A stretch of DNA of 54,602 nucleotides, from contig NZ_CALMPA010000027.1 of NCBI RefSeq assembly GCF_937871615.1, forward strand, positions 1 through 54,602. Reading direction: 5' to 3'. Made by a program: the position numbers and the translations under genes. This document shows positions 15,185 through 24,085 of this stretch, in pieces. The notes under the pieces are model-generated. The model had not been told where the DNA came from and made no database searches. It worked only from the letters and a program-made list of their open reading frames with translations. This DNA is from an uncultured Sphingomonas sp. (GTDB lineage: Bacteria > Pseudomonadota > Alphaproteobacteria > Sphingomonadales > Sphingomonadaceae). Numbering within the stretch: the first letter of the stretch is position 1; the number at the start of each line of letters is the position of its first letter.

Positions 15185-16011
15185 GCCTCGCCGCCCCCCG
15201 GATTACCGCGCCGTTCATGGTATAAGGAGATGATCGCCGCCGCGGTTTCCTCGATCGAGCGCCGCGTCACGTCGATCACCGGCCAGCCATGGTCGGTGAA
15301 CATGCGCCGCGCGAACGCGATCTCCTTCGATACCGAATCCTGATCGACATAAGCGGTCGCGGGCGCCTGATTGAGCGAGAGCAGCCGGTTGCGCCGCACC
15401 TGGATCAGCCGGTCCGCGCTGGTGGTGAGGCCGACGATCAGCGGATTTTTCAGCGTATAGAGCGATGGCGGCGGCGGGCTTTCCACCACGATCGGGATAT
15501 TGGCGACCTTGAAGCCGCGATTGGCGATATAGATGGAGGTCGGCGTCTTCGATGAACGGCTCACCCCGGCCAGCACGATATCGGCCTTCTCCCAATCCTC
15601 GTGCCCGATGCCGTCGTCATGCGCGATGGTGAACTGGATTGCATCGACCCGCTCGAAATAGGCCGCGTCGAGCGCGTGCTGGCGGCCCGGCCGCCCCTTG
15701 GCCTGTTGCCCCAGCAGATCGGACAATGCATCGGTGACGCGATCGAGCGGCGCGACCATCGGCAGCCCGAGTTGCTGGCAGCGTTGCTCCAGCGCGCCGC
15801 GCGTCGCGGCATTCACCAGCGTATAGATCACCAGCCCCGGATTCTGCGCGATTTCCTGAAGGATGCGGTCAAGATGCGCCTCGGTGCGCACCATCGGCCA
15901 GAAATGGCGCACCGTTTCGACATCATCGAACTGCGCGAGCGCGGCCTTGGCGATATTCTCCAACGTCTCGCCGGTCGAATCCGACAAAAGGTGCAGGTGA
16001 AGCCTCACCAT
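15181..16011 (-). CDS. ppsR: Pyruvate,phosphate dikinase / PEP synthase regulatory protein (DUF299)
   Basis: 276 residues. Bifunctional ADP-dependent kinase and Pi-dependent phosphorylase that switches PPDK or PEP synthase off and on. The fold signature is LHLLSDSTGETLENIAKA at the N-terminus and the P-loop GVSRSSKTPTSIY in the middle. It is the first gene left of the origin (start 16011), the position of RP001-type genes beside hemE in Rickettsia and Caulobacter. It heads the leftward operon. Confidence 0.94.
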   Translation of the reverse strand: MVRLHLHLLSDSTGETLENIAKAALAQFDDVETVRHFWPMVRTEAHLDRILQEIAQNPGLVIYTLVNAATRGALEQRCQQLGLPMVAPLDRVTDALSDLLGQQAKGRPGRQHALDAAYFERVDAIQFTIAHDDGIGHEDWEKADIVLAGVSRSSKTPTSIYIANRGFKVANIPIVVESPPPPSLYTLKNPLIVGLTTSADRLIQVRRNRLLSLNQAPATAYVDQDSVSKEIAFARRMFTDHGWPVIDVTRRSIEETAAAIISLYHERRGNPGGGEA

Positions 16012-16026
16012 TCAGCGGGACAAGCC

Positions 16027-16046
16027 TGTGGATATCATGTGGACAA
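16027..16046 (-). promoter_or_regulatory. Pair of DnaA boxes (one mismatch each)
   Basis: On the minus strand these read ATATCCACA (16027-16035) and TTGTCCACA (16038-16046) against the consensus TTATCCACA. They are same-oriented and two bases apart. The first lies 15 bases upstream of the ppsR start. Confidence 0.7.
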
Positions 16047-16089
16047 GCGCTAGCGTAACGCCGCCCGCACGCCAACCCGGATCGGGCGG

Positions 16090-16098
16090 CGTGGATAA
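16090..16098 (-). promoter_or_regulatory. DnaA box (one mismatch)
   Basis: Minus-strand TTATCCACG, differing from consensus only at the last base. Same orientation as the neighbouring strong boxes. Confidence 0.68.
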
Positions 16099-16149
16099 CG
16101 TCTGATTCGTCCACAAACCCGTCCACGATCGCGAAGTTCCTCCACAGGC

Positions 16150-16167
16150 TGTGGATAACGTGGACAA
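16150..16167 (-). promoter_or_regulatory. Perfect DnaA box with adjoining weak box
   Basis: Plus-strand TGTGGATAA at 16150-16158 is an exact complement of TTATCCACA. It is directly followed by CGTGGACAA (16159-16167), a two-mismatch copy, giving tandem same-oriented boxes with no gap. Confidence 0.82.
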
Positions 16168-16317
16168 GGATTCCCGAATCGTCGCGATTCCCCCGAATGC
16201 CGCGCGGTCAAGCTGTTGGCATTTCCGGCAACCATGCATAAGCCCCGCAACCCACGCGCCAACCACATCAACAACATTCTTGAATCTCTTATTCTGGTAG
16301 AAGGACGCGCAACCCTG

Positions 16318-17337
16318 ATGACCAAGGCCCTGCTCAACGTCCTGAACGGCGATCGCCCCGCCACCCCGCCGATGTGGCTCATGCGGCAGGCCGGGCGCTA
16401 TCTCCCCGAATATCGCGCGCTGAGAGCGGAAAAGGGCGGATTCCTCGCGCTCGCGACCGACCCGCACGCCGCCGCCGAGGTGACGTTGCAGCCGATCCGC
16501 CGCTTCGGCTTCGATGGCGCGATCCTGTTTTCCGATATCCTGATGGTGCCCTGGGCGCTGGGGCAGGAGCTGACGTTCGGGCCGGGCGAGGGGCCGCGCC
16601 TGTCGCCGCCGCTGGTCGATCATCCGCTGGGCGACTTGCGGCGCGCGGCGGATCGGCTCGATCCGGTCTATGCCACGGTGCGCCGGGTGAAGGCCGATCT
16701 GCCCGCGGACGTGACCTTCCTCGGTTTCGCGGGCAGCCCGTGGACGGTCGCCACCTATATGGTCGCAGGGCATGGCAGCCGCGATCAGGGCGAGACGCGC
16801 GGTTTCGCCTATCGCTCCCCCGCCGCATTCGAGGCGATCGTCGAGGCGATCGCGGCGATGACGGTCGATTACCTCTCCGGCCAGATCGAGGCGGGGGTGG
16901 AGGCGGTGCAATTGTTCGATAGCTGGGCGGGCAGCCTTTCGCCCGAACAGTTCGATCGCTGGGTGATCGCGCCCAATACGCGGATCGTGAAGGCGCTGAA
17001 GGCGCGGCATCCGCACGTGCCGGTGATCGGCTTTCCGAAGGGCGCGGGCGGCAAACTTGCCGCTTACGCCACGCAAACCGGGGTCGATGCGATCGGGCTG
17101 GACGAAACTGTCGATCCGGTGTGGGCCGATGCGGTGCTGCCCAAGGGGATGCCGGTGCAGGGCAATCTCGATCCGCTCGCGCTGGAGGCCGGCGGCGATG
17201 CGCTGGCGCGCGGCGCGGACAGGGTGCTTGCGGCGTTCCGCGATCGGCCGCACATCTTCAACCTCGGGCACGGCATCGGCCAGCACACGCCGATCGCGCA
17301 TGTCGAGCAACTGGTGGCGCGGGTGAGGAGGAACTGA
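16318..17337 (+). CDS. hemE: Uroporphyrinogen decarboxylase
   Basis: 339 residues. Converts uroporphyrinogen III to coproporphyrinogen III in heme synthesis. The N-terminal signature PPMWLMRQAGRYLPEYR (18-34), the catalytic region FSDILMVPWALG, GFAGSPWTVATYMVAG and the DSWAG motif are all present. ATG 16318 gives the normal family start; an upstream in-frame ATG at 16216 would push translation into the origin. The closest ribosome binding site (AAGGA near 16300) is rather far. The stop overlaps the hemJ start (TGATG). Confidence 0.96.
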   Translation: MTKALLNVLNGDRPATPPMWLMRQAGRYLPEYRALRAEKGGFLALATDPHAAAEVTLQPIRRFGFDGAILFSDILMVPWALGQELTFGPGEGPRLSPPLVDHPLGDLRRAADRLDPVYATVRRVKADLPADVTFLGFAGSPWTVATYMVAGHGSRDQGETRGFAYRSPAAFEAIVEAIAAMTVDYLSGQIEAGVEAVQLFDSWAGSLSPEQFDRWVIAPNTRIVKALKARHPHVPVIGFPKGAGGKLAAYATQTGVDAIGLDETVDPVWADAVLPKGMPVQGNLDPLALEAGGDALARGADRVLAAFRDRPHIFNLGHGIGQHTPIAHVEQLVARVRRN

Positions 17338-17795
17338 TGGAGCCGGGATTCCTGGGCGTCGCTTATGGCTGGGTGAAGGCGGCGCATGTGATCTTCGTCA
17401 TCTTCTGGATGGCGGGGATGTTCATGCTGCCGCGCTATCTGGTCTATCACCAGGAAGGGCTGGGCGATCCCGCCGATGCCGCGCGCTGGGTGGAGCGCGA
17501 ACGCCGGCTGCGCCACATCATCCTGACGCCGTCGATGATTCTGGTGTGGGTGATGGGGCTGCTGCTCGCGGTCAATATCGGCTTGCTGGCGGGAACGCCG
17601 GGGCTGGGCTGGCTCCATGTGAAGCTTGCGGTGGTGGTGCTTCTTTCGGCCTATCACGGCTGGGCGGTGGGCTATTCGAAGAAGCTCGCGCGCGGGCAGG
17701 TGACGGTCAGCAACCGCGCCTTGCGGATGATGAACGAGATTCCCGCGCTCGCCGCCACCTTGGCGGTGATTCTGGTGATCGTGCGGCCGTTCTGA
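17337..17795 (+). CDS. hemJ: Protoporphyrinogen IX oxidase HemJ
   Basis: 152 residues with four membrane helices. Catalyses the oxygen-linked step protoporphyrinogen to protoporphyrin in bacteria lacking HemG/Hem[23 protein letters not shown] carries the conserved His in helix 1, [10 protein letters not shown] and [10 protein letters not shown] the other family residues. It is translationally coupled to hemE by a one-base overlap with GAGGAG before the ATG. HemE and HemJ in one operon and HemW at 49128 give three heme-related genes in the window. Confidence 0.92.
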   Translation: MEPGFLGVAYGWVKAAHVIFVIFWMAGMFMLPRYLVYHQEGLGDPADAARWVERERRLRHIILTPSMILVWVMGLLLAVNIGLLAGTPGLGWLHVKLAVVVLLSAYHGWAVGYSKKLARGQVTVSNRALRMMNEIPALAATLAVILVIVRPF

Positions 17796-17817
17796 GGCCT
17801 GGCCGGCGTGCGCGCGC

Positions 17818-17846
17818 TTGACTTGGCGCGGCGCGCTTTCTAGGTC
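17818..17846 (+). promoter_or_regulatory. Candidate sigma-70 promoter of rho
   Basis: TTGACT (17818-17823), 17-base spacer, TAGGTC (17841-17846). Initiation near 17853 would leave a leader of roughly 105 bases before the rho ATG, enough for the autoregulatory leader usual for rho genes. Confidence 0.5.
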
Positions 17847-17958
17847 GGCACAACGGTGGGGCTTATTCTGCGCCATCGCCTCCTTACAGCTTTGTTCGCC
17901 AGCGTTATCCGCCGTCCGAGCTGAACTCCCTTACCGATCCCATCGGGACACGACAGAT

Positions 17959-19215
<1,257 letters not shown>

Positions 19216-19225
19216 CCAAGTGCGG

Positions 19226-19246
19226 CCTGCCGCGCATCGCGGCAGG
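19226..19246. repeat. Hairpin downstream of rho
   Basis: CCTGCCGCG (19226-19234), loop CAT, CGCGGCAGG (19238-19246): a perfect nine-base-pair stem starting ten bases after the rho stop. No T-run follows; it may act with the next hairpin. Confidence 0.5.
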
Positions 19247-19290
19247 ACTCGCACAGGTTCGGCCGGCGGTGCGCACCGGCGCACCGACCG

Positions 19291-19321
19291 ACGGCGCGGC
19301 TTTGCCGCGCCGTTTGCTTCT
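19291..19321 (+). terminator. Intrinsic terminator behind rho
   Basis: Perfect ten-base-pair stem ACGGCGCGGC (19291-19300) / GCCGCGCCGT (19304-19313) with loop TTT, followed by TTGCTTCT. The T tract is broken by G and C, so its strength is uncertain. Confidence 0.6.
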
Positions 19322-19423
19322 CAGCGGTATCTCCTTTCCCGAAGCGAAGGATAGGCCCAGCCGTGCCGTTTGCCTTTCCCCGCACAACCCCTATCCCCTT
19401 CCCCAAAACGAGGGAGAGGTTCG

Positions 19424-20575
19424 TTGCTGCAAGGCATCCGCGTCGTCGAGCTTGCCACCTATGTCGCCGCGCCCGGCGCGTGCGCCCAGCTTGCCGATTG
19501 GGGGGCGGAGGTAATCAAGGTCGAGGCGCCGGGGGGCGATCCATACCGCCAGTTTTTCGGATTCACCGGCGATGAGATCGCGGAAAACCGCGTGTTCGAT
19601 CTCGAAAATCGCGGCAAGCAATCCATCGTCCTCGATCTGGAACGGGAAGACGAGCGCGCCACGCTGCGCGAACTGATCGCCACCGCCGACGTGTTCGTCA
19701 CCAACACGCGTGCGGCAAGCCTCGCGCGGCTGGGGCTGGGGTGGGAGGAGCTGAAGGCGATCCGCCCCGATCTGATCTACGTCCATTTCAGCGGCTATGG
19801 CGCCAGCGGGCCGGATGCGGCCAAGCCGGGCTTCGATCTCACCGCTTTCTGGGCGCGTTCGGGGTTGTGTTCGCTCGCCACGGTGAAGGGTGGGGAGCCG
19901 CCGCTGTTGCGCACCGGGATCGGCGATCACAGCGCCTCGCTCGCGCTCACCTCGGGGATCATGGCGGCATTGTTTCATCGCGAGCGCACCGGGGAAGGGC
20001 AGAAGATCGAGGGATCGCTGCTGCGCGTCGGCGTGTTCATCGGCGGGGCGGAACATGCCATCCAGCTCCAGCTTGGCCGCCTTGCCTCACCCCGCCCGCG
20101 CCAGCAGGCGATCAATCCGCTCAGCAATTTCTTCCGCTCTGGCGACGGGCAATGGTTCATCATCGTGCCGCGTTCGGGCGGGGATGGGGATTGGCCGGCG
20201 ATCGCCCGCGCCGCGCGGCGGCCCGAGCTGCTCGATGATCCGCGCTTTGCCGGGGTGCGGGCGCGGCGCGAGCATGTCGGGATATTGGTCGCGCTGCTCG
20301 ATGCCGGTTTCGGCGCGATGACATGGGATGAGGCGCGCACGGCGCTGGCGGCGGAGGATCTGATCTTCGCCGCCGTGCAGAGCGTCGCGGATGCCACGCG
20401 CGATCCGCAGGCGATCGCCGCCGGCTGCTATGCGCCGTTCGCGGGGGAGGCGGCGCTATTGCCCGCCCCGCCGCTCGATTTCGGCGTTCCGGTGGCCGCG
20501 CCGCGCCGCGCCCCCGCGCTCGATGCCGATGGCGCGGCGATCCGCGAAATGCTTGGCGCGCGCCGCCCGCTATAG
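19424..20575 (+). CDS. CaiB/BaiF family (class III) CoA-transferase
   Basis: 383 residues from a TTG at 19424 with GGGAGAGG four bases upstream. The N-terminus LQGIRVVELATYVAAPGACAQLADWGAEVIKVE is the family signature, and the catalytic Asp is Asp168 in GIGDHSASLA. DLENRGKQSIVLDL and GEGQKIEGSLL also match. It moves CoA between carboxylic acids via an anhydride intermediate; the substrate pair is unknown. The sequence upstream of the TTG (19370-19423) looks like a degenerate PLPLPQNEGE-type non-coding repeat, so a longer start is unlikely. Stands alone between rho and terC. Confidence 0.88.
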   Translation: MLQGIRVVELATYVAAPGACAQLADWGAEVIKVEAPGGDPYRQFFGFTGDEIAENRVFDLENRGKQSIVLDLEREDERATLRELIATADVFVTNTRAASLARLGLGWEELKAIRPDLIYVHFSGYGASGPDAAKPGFDLTAFWARSGLCSLATVKGGEPPLLRTGIGDHSASLALTSGIMAALFHRERTGEGQKIEGSLLRVGVFIGGAEHAIQLQLGRLASPRPRQQAINPLSNFFRSGDGQWFIIVPRSGGDGDWPAIARAARRPELLDDPRFAGVRARREHVGILVALLDAGFGAMTWDEARTALAAEDLIFAAVQSVADATRDPQAIAAGCYAPFAGEAALLPAPPLDFGVPVAAPRRAPALDADGAAIREMLGARRPL

Positions 20576-20663
20576 CCGCCGGCGGCGCGGGCTTGTAACA
20601 CGCGAACGCAACCGAGACGGCGGCCCGGTCGTTCGCTTCGGTCTAACGCCGGGAGTTATCGCG

Positions 20664-21383
20664 TTGATTCTTACATTACTTGCCGCTGTGGCCGCCGTTG
20701 CCGGCCCCGGATCGCTTGGCGATATCTGGCAGCATATCGTCGCCGATTTCTCGAATATCACCGAGCCGGCGGCGCTGGCCGCGTTCGGGCAGGTGTTGAT
20801 GATTGATCTGGTGCTGGCGGGCGACAATGCGATCGTCGTCGGGGCGCTGGCCGCCGGGCTGCCAGCCGATCAGCGCAAGAAGGTGATCCTGATCGGCATC
20901 GTCGCGGCGCTGGTGCTGCGCATCATCTTCGCGCTGATGGTCACCTGGCTGATGGGGATCGTCGGGCTGATCTTCGCCGGCGGCCTGCTGCTCTTGTGGG
21001 TCAGCTGGAAGTTCTGGCGCGAGATCAGGAGCGGCGGGCACGGGGCGGACCTTGCCGACGACAGCCAGCAATCGGGCCTGTCGCCCGCGCGGAGCTTCGC
21101 TGGCGCCGCCTGGGCGGTCGCGGTGGCCGATGTGTCGATGAGCCTTGATAACGTGCTGGCGGTGGCGGGCGCGGCGCGCGAGCATCCGGGGATTCTGGTC
21201 GTCGGCCTGATCCTGTCGGTCGCGCTGATGGGGCTGGCGGCCAACTGGATCGCGCGGATCATCGATCGCTATCGCTGGATCGCCTATGTCGGGCTAGCGG
21301 TGATCCTCTTTGTCGCGCTCAAGATGATGTATGAAGGCTGGATCGGCACGGAAAGTACGCTGGGGTTGATGTCATTGTTCTGA
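20664..21383 (+). CDS. TerC family integral membrane protein
   Basis: About 239 residues, seven hydrophobic helices. The two conserved acidic membrane motifs are MIDLVLAGDNAIVVG and VADVSMSLDNVLAVAG. TerC proteins are thought to export manganese or other divalent metals, in some bacteria supporting exported metalloenzymes. No ATG lies before the first motif; the TTG at 20664 has GGGAG eight bases upstream and is preferred. A central polar loop (GGHGADLADDSQQSGL) separates the halves. A yybP-type manganese riboswitch, often found before such genes, is not seen. Confidence 0.85.
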   Translation: MILTLLAAVAAVAGPGSLGDIWQHIVADFSNITEPAALAAFGQVLMIDLVLAGDNAIVVGALAAGLPADQRKKVILIGIVAALVLRIIFALMVTWLMGIVGLIFAGGLLLLWVSWKFWREIRSGGHGADLADDSQQSGLSPARSFAGAAWAVAVADVSMSLDNVLAVAGAAREHPGILVVGLILSVALMGLAANWIARIIDRYRWIAYVGLAVILFVALKMMYEGWIGTESTLGLMSLF

Positions 21384-21399
21384 ACCGTGGGTTCACGGT
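21384..21399 (+). terminator. Small hairpin after terC
   Basis: ACCGTG (21384-21389), loop GGTT, CACGGT (21394-21399), directly at the terC stop. Six base pairs and no T-run: a weak terminator candidate. Confidence 0.35.
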
Positions 21400-21402
21400 G
21401 CA

Positions 21403-21418
21403 TTCAACGCGCGTTGAA
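21403..21418. promoter_or_regulatory. 16-bp perfect palindrome upstream of lolA
   Basis: TTCAACGCGCGTTGAA, perfect two-fold symmetry, 34 bases before the lolA start. It looks like a dimeric repressor operator. One such palindrome is expected by chance in roughly 65 kb, so context is the only support. Confidence 0.35.
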
Positions 21419-21451
21419 GATAACCGTAATCATGGACATTGGAGAATCGGC

Positions 21452-22054
21452 GTGAAATTCCTCCTGCCGCTCGCGGCCATCGTGACCGCCGCCCCGGCCC
21501 TCGCGCAGACCGGCGATCTGGCGCAGGTGCAGCGGCATCTCGCGGCGGTGACAAGCATGACCGCCGCGTTCAGCCAGACGGATCGCAACGGCAAGGTGCT
21601 CAACGGCACATTGACCTTGAAGAAGCCCGGAAAGATCCGCTTCCAATATGAAAAGGGCGTGCCGATCCTGATCGTCGGCGATGGCAAGGCGCTGACTTTC
21701 ATAGATTATTCAGTGAAACAGGTGCAGCGTTGGCCGATCGGCAACACCCCGCTTGGCGTGCTGATAAATCCGAACAAGGATATCAGCGGCTATGCCAAAA
21801 TCGTGCCCTCCGCCGATCCGCGCGTGCTGTCGGTGGAAGGCTATGATCCGAAGCATCCGGAATATGGCCGGATCACATTGGTGTTCGCGCGCGACGATTC
21901 CGCGCCGGGCGGGCTGATGCTGCAAGGCTGGGTGATGCTCGACAGCCAGGGCAACCGCACGACGATCCGCCTGTCGGATCAACGCTTCAACATGCCGGTG
22001 GACGACGGAACGTTCCGCTGGAACGACCCGCGGAGGAACCCGGCGCACAGCTAG
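21452..22054 (+). CDS. lolA: Outer-membrane lipoprotein carrier LolA
   Basis: 200 residues from a GTG with GGAGA seven bases upstream. Signal peptide (VKFLLPLAAIVTAAPALAQ, cleavage after ALA), then a periplasmic chaperone that ferries lipoproteins from LolCDE to the outer membrane. Family pattern: HLAAVTSMTAAFSQTDRNGKVLNGTLTLKKPGKIRF and a later DPKHPEYGRITLVF. No lolB or lolCDE in the window. LptE, SCO and LpoA-like lipoproteins elsewhere in the window would be cargo if outer-membrane located. Confidence 0.9.
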   Translation: MKFLLPLAAIVTAAPALAQTGDLAQVQRHLAAVTSMTAAFSQTDRNGKVLNGTLTLKKPGKIRFQYEKGVPILIVGDGKALTFIDYSVKQVQRWPIGNTPLGVLINPNKDISGYAKIVPSADPRVLSVEGYDPKHPEYGRITLVFARDDSAPGGLMLQGWVMLDSQGNRTTIRLSDQRFNMPVDDGTFRWNDPRRNPAHS

Positions 22055-22201
22055 CGGCGTTTTCTTACAATCGTTCACCGCAGCGACAGGTTTACGCGTG
22101 TAGAAGATCAAGGTGGACGCGGGGCTCCGGGATTTTCCCCCTGTTGCTCGGACAACCCTGCTCCCCCTGCGTGACGAACGTCAGGCTGGCCCTCGCTCCA
22201 A

Positions 22202-22218
22202 GCCCCCGGAGCGGGGGC
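22202..22218. terminator. GC-rich hairpin between lolA and ribA
   Basis: GCCCCC (22202-22207), loop GGAGC, GGGGGC (22213-22218), in the 174-bp spacer of two convergent genes and followed on the plus strand by CTTAGCATTTCT. Probable bidirectional terminator. The rest of the spacer is GC-rich with no gene. Confidence 0.5.
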
Positions 22219-22228
22219 CTTAGCATTT

Positions 22229-23278
22229 CTAGAGCTGGTGGCCGGTGCGATCGCGCTTGGTGGCGAGATAGCGCGCGTTGTGCGGATTGGGCGGCAGTGC
22301 GTGCGCCACACGCTCGGTGACGCTGATTCCGGCGGCTTCGAGCCCGGCGACCTTCGCGGGGTTGTTGGTCATCAGCCGCACCCGATGCTGGCCGAGCAGC
22401 GCCAGCATCCGCGCCGCCACCCCGAAATCGCGCGCGTCGATCGCAAAGCCGAGCCGGGTGTTGGCGTCCACCGTATCATGCCCCTGATCCTGGAGGGCGT
22501 AGGCACGCAGCTTGTTGACCAGCCCGATTCCACGCCCCTCCTGCCGCAGATAGAGCAGGATGCCCCAGCCACTCGCCTCGATCGTCCTGATCGCCGCGTC
22601 GAGCTGTGGGCCGCAATCGCATTTCAGGCTGCCCAGCGCGTCCCCGGTCAGGCATTCGCTGTGCAGCCTTACCAGCGGCGGCTGGCCGTTCGGTGCGCCG
22701 ATCACCAGTGCGACATGCTCGCCGGGCGATTCGGGCGTGCGGAAGGCGACGATCTCCGCATCCTCGGCGTGCGCGACGGGCAGGCGCGCGCGTGCCGCGA
22801 TCGTCAGCCGGATCGCATCCTCGTGCGCGTCGATATCGGCGGGGGTGATCGTCACTTCACCCGCGCCATCGGGCAGCACGAAAAAGGCGGGGAGCAGCCC
22901 CGCGATCCGCGCGAGCCGCAGTGCCGCCGCGGCGTCTTGCGGGTGATCGAGATGGATAGCGCGGAACGGCCCCTTGAGCGGAGTCGCGAGATCGAGTTGC
23001 GGATCGGCCAGCGCGGTCGCCGCCGCGAAATCGAGCCAGGGCGCGCGATCGACCAGCACCGGCGCGTCGGGGACCGCCGCTTCGAGTTGGTTGGCGAGTT
23101 TCAGCGTCACCGCCCGCCCCGCCGACAGCAATACGGGCGCGTTGTCCGCCGCATCGAACGCCGCGAGCCGCACCGCGTCCGCCGTCTCGATCGGCAACAG
23201 CGCCAGCGCGCCGATGCGGATCGGCCAGCCGCGCCGCAGTGCGTCGATCGCCCGCGCGGCCTGGCGCGGATCGCTCAA
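22229..23278 (-). CDS. ribA: GTP cyclohydrolase II with N-terminal extension
   Basis: 349 residues against about 200 for stand-alone RibA. The C-terminal half is the riboflavin-pathway enzyme: zinc cysteines Cys209, Cys220 and Cys222 (SECLTGDALGSLKCDC), LRQEGRGIGL (244-253) and MTNNPAKV. It opens GTP to the diaminopyrimidine precursor. The first 160 or so residues show no DHBP-synthase acidic motif, so this is not a plain RibBA fusion; their function is unknown. Start: TTG 23278, overlapping the xthA stop as TTGA; no ATG or GTG lies nearby. Confidence 0.87.
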   Translation of the reverse strand: MSDPRQAARAIDALRRGWPIRIGALALLPIETADAVRLAAFDAADNAPVLLSAGRAVTLKLANQLEAAVPDAPVLVDRAPWLDFAAATALADPQLDLATPLKGPFRAIHLDHPQDAAAALRLARIAGLLPAFFVLPDGAGEVTITPADIDAHEDAIRLTIAARARLPVAHAEDAEIVAFRTPESPGEHVALVIGAPNGQPPLVRLHSECLTGDALGSLKCDCGPQLDAAIRTIEASGWGILLYLRQEGRGIGLVNKLRAYALQDQGHDTVDANTRLGFAIDARDFGVAARMLALLGQHRVRLMTNNPAKVAGLEAAGISVTERVAHALPPNPHNARYLATKRDRTGHQL

Positions 23279-24078
23279 AAATCGAACTCGGTCATGATCG
23301 GCACATGGTCCGATGGCTTTTCCCAATTGCGACATGCCTCGAACACATGGTGCGACCGAGCCGTTTTCGCCACCTCGCCGGTCGCCCACATATGATCGAG
23401 CCGGCGGCCGCGATCGTTCTTGGTCCAATCGGGTGAACGATAGCTCCACCAGGTATGGAGTCGCGCCGGGGCGGGATGGAAATGTCGCCCGAGATCGACC
23501 CAGTCGTTCGACGCCTTCAGTCGATCCAGCGACTCCACCTCGATCGGCGTGTGGCTGACGACCTTGAGCAGCGCCTTGTGGCTCCAAACGTCGCTGGGCA
23601 GCGGGGCGATGTTGAAATCGCCGGTCAGGATCGTCGGGCGATCGAGCTTTTCCGACCAGTCGGTCATGCGCTGGACGAAATCGAGCTTCTGCCCGAATTT
23701 CGCGTTCACCGCGCGATCGGGCACGTCGCCGCCGGCGGGGACATAGACATTTTCCAGCCGCACGCCATTGGCGAGCCGCACGCCGATATGCCGGGCCTCG
23801 CGATTGGCCTGCCAATCGAGCCGGTCGTCCTCCACCAGCGGCACGCGGCTGATGATCGCGACGCCGTGGTGCATCCGCTGGCCGTGGACGAGGATGTGCT
23901 CATAGCCGAGCGCGCGGAACGCATCTGCCGGGAAATCGGCGTCGATCACCTTGGTTTCCTGCAGGCACAGGATATCGGGCGCCGCCTCACGCAGGAATTG
24001 TTCGACGATGGCGATGCGGAACCGCACCGAATTGATGTTCCAGCTGACGATTTTCACGCGATCGCGTGTAACCGCCAC
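23275..24078 (-). CDS. xthA: Exodeoxyribonuclease III
   Basis: 267 residues. AP endonuclease / 3'-5' exonuclease of base-excision repair. VSWNINSVRFR, LQETKV (catalytic Glu41), GDFNIAPLPSDVW and the C-terminal RRLDHMWAT...PSDHVPIM hold the metal and catalytic residues (final His pairs with Asp). GTG 24078 is used; a GTG at 24057 (VKIVSWN) is the alternative. It starts seven bases after the HAD gene and overlaps ribA, so all belong to one operon with yggS. Confidence 0.93.
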   Translation of the reverse strand: MAVTRDRVKIVSWNINSVRFRIAIVEQFLREAAPDILCLQETKVIDADFPADAFRALGYEHILVHGQRMHHGVAIISRVPLVEDDRLDWQANREARHIGVRLANGVRLENVYVPAGGDVPDRAVNAKFGQKLDFVQRMTDWSEKLDRPTILTGDFNIAPLPSDVWSHKALLKVVSHTPIEVESLDRLKASNDWVDLGRHFHPAPARLHTWWSYRSPDWTKNDRGRRLDHMWATGEVAKTARSHHVFEACRNWEKPSDHVPIMTEFDF

Positions 24079-24085
24079 GAAGGCG

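Larger units (their letters stand above)
16012..16317. other. Chromosomal replication origin (oriC), between ppsR and hemE
   Basis: This 306-bp gene-free spacer separates divergent ppsR and hemE. It holds a cluster of DnaA-box-like nonamers: a perfect one at 16150-16158, one-mismatch copies at 16027-16035, 16038-16046 and 16090-16098, and weaker ones at 16107-16115, 16138-16146 and 16159-16167. A small inverted repeat GAATCG-TCG-CGATTC is at 16176-16190. Next to hemE, 16261-16302 is AT-rich (28 of 42 bases) in otherwise GC-rich DNA, a candidate unwinding element. In Caulobacter and Rickettsia the origin lies at exactly this gene junction. Known: the position and the box consensus. Inferred: that it fires here. 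Confidence 0.85.

Noticed and set aside
19330-19423. Longer N-terminus for the CoA-transferase, translated from the PLPLP-rich stretch
   Set aside because: This Pro-rich sequence resembles non-coding dispersed repeat DNA and the good ribosome binding site lies after it, in front of the TTG at 19424.
23279-23815. RibA reading frame continuing upstream
   Set aside because: It lies wholly within xthA and has no similarity to RibA; start set at the TTGA overlap.
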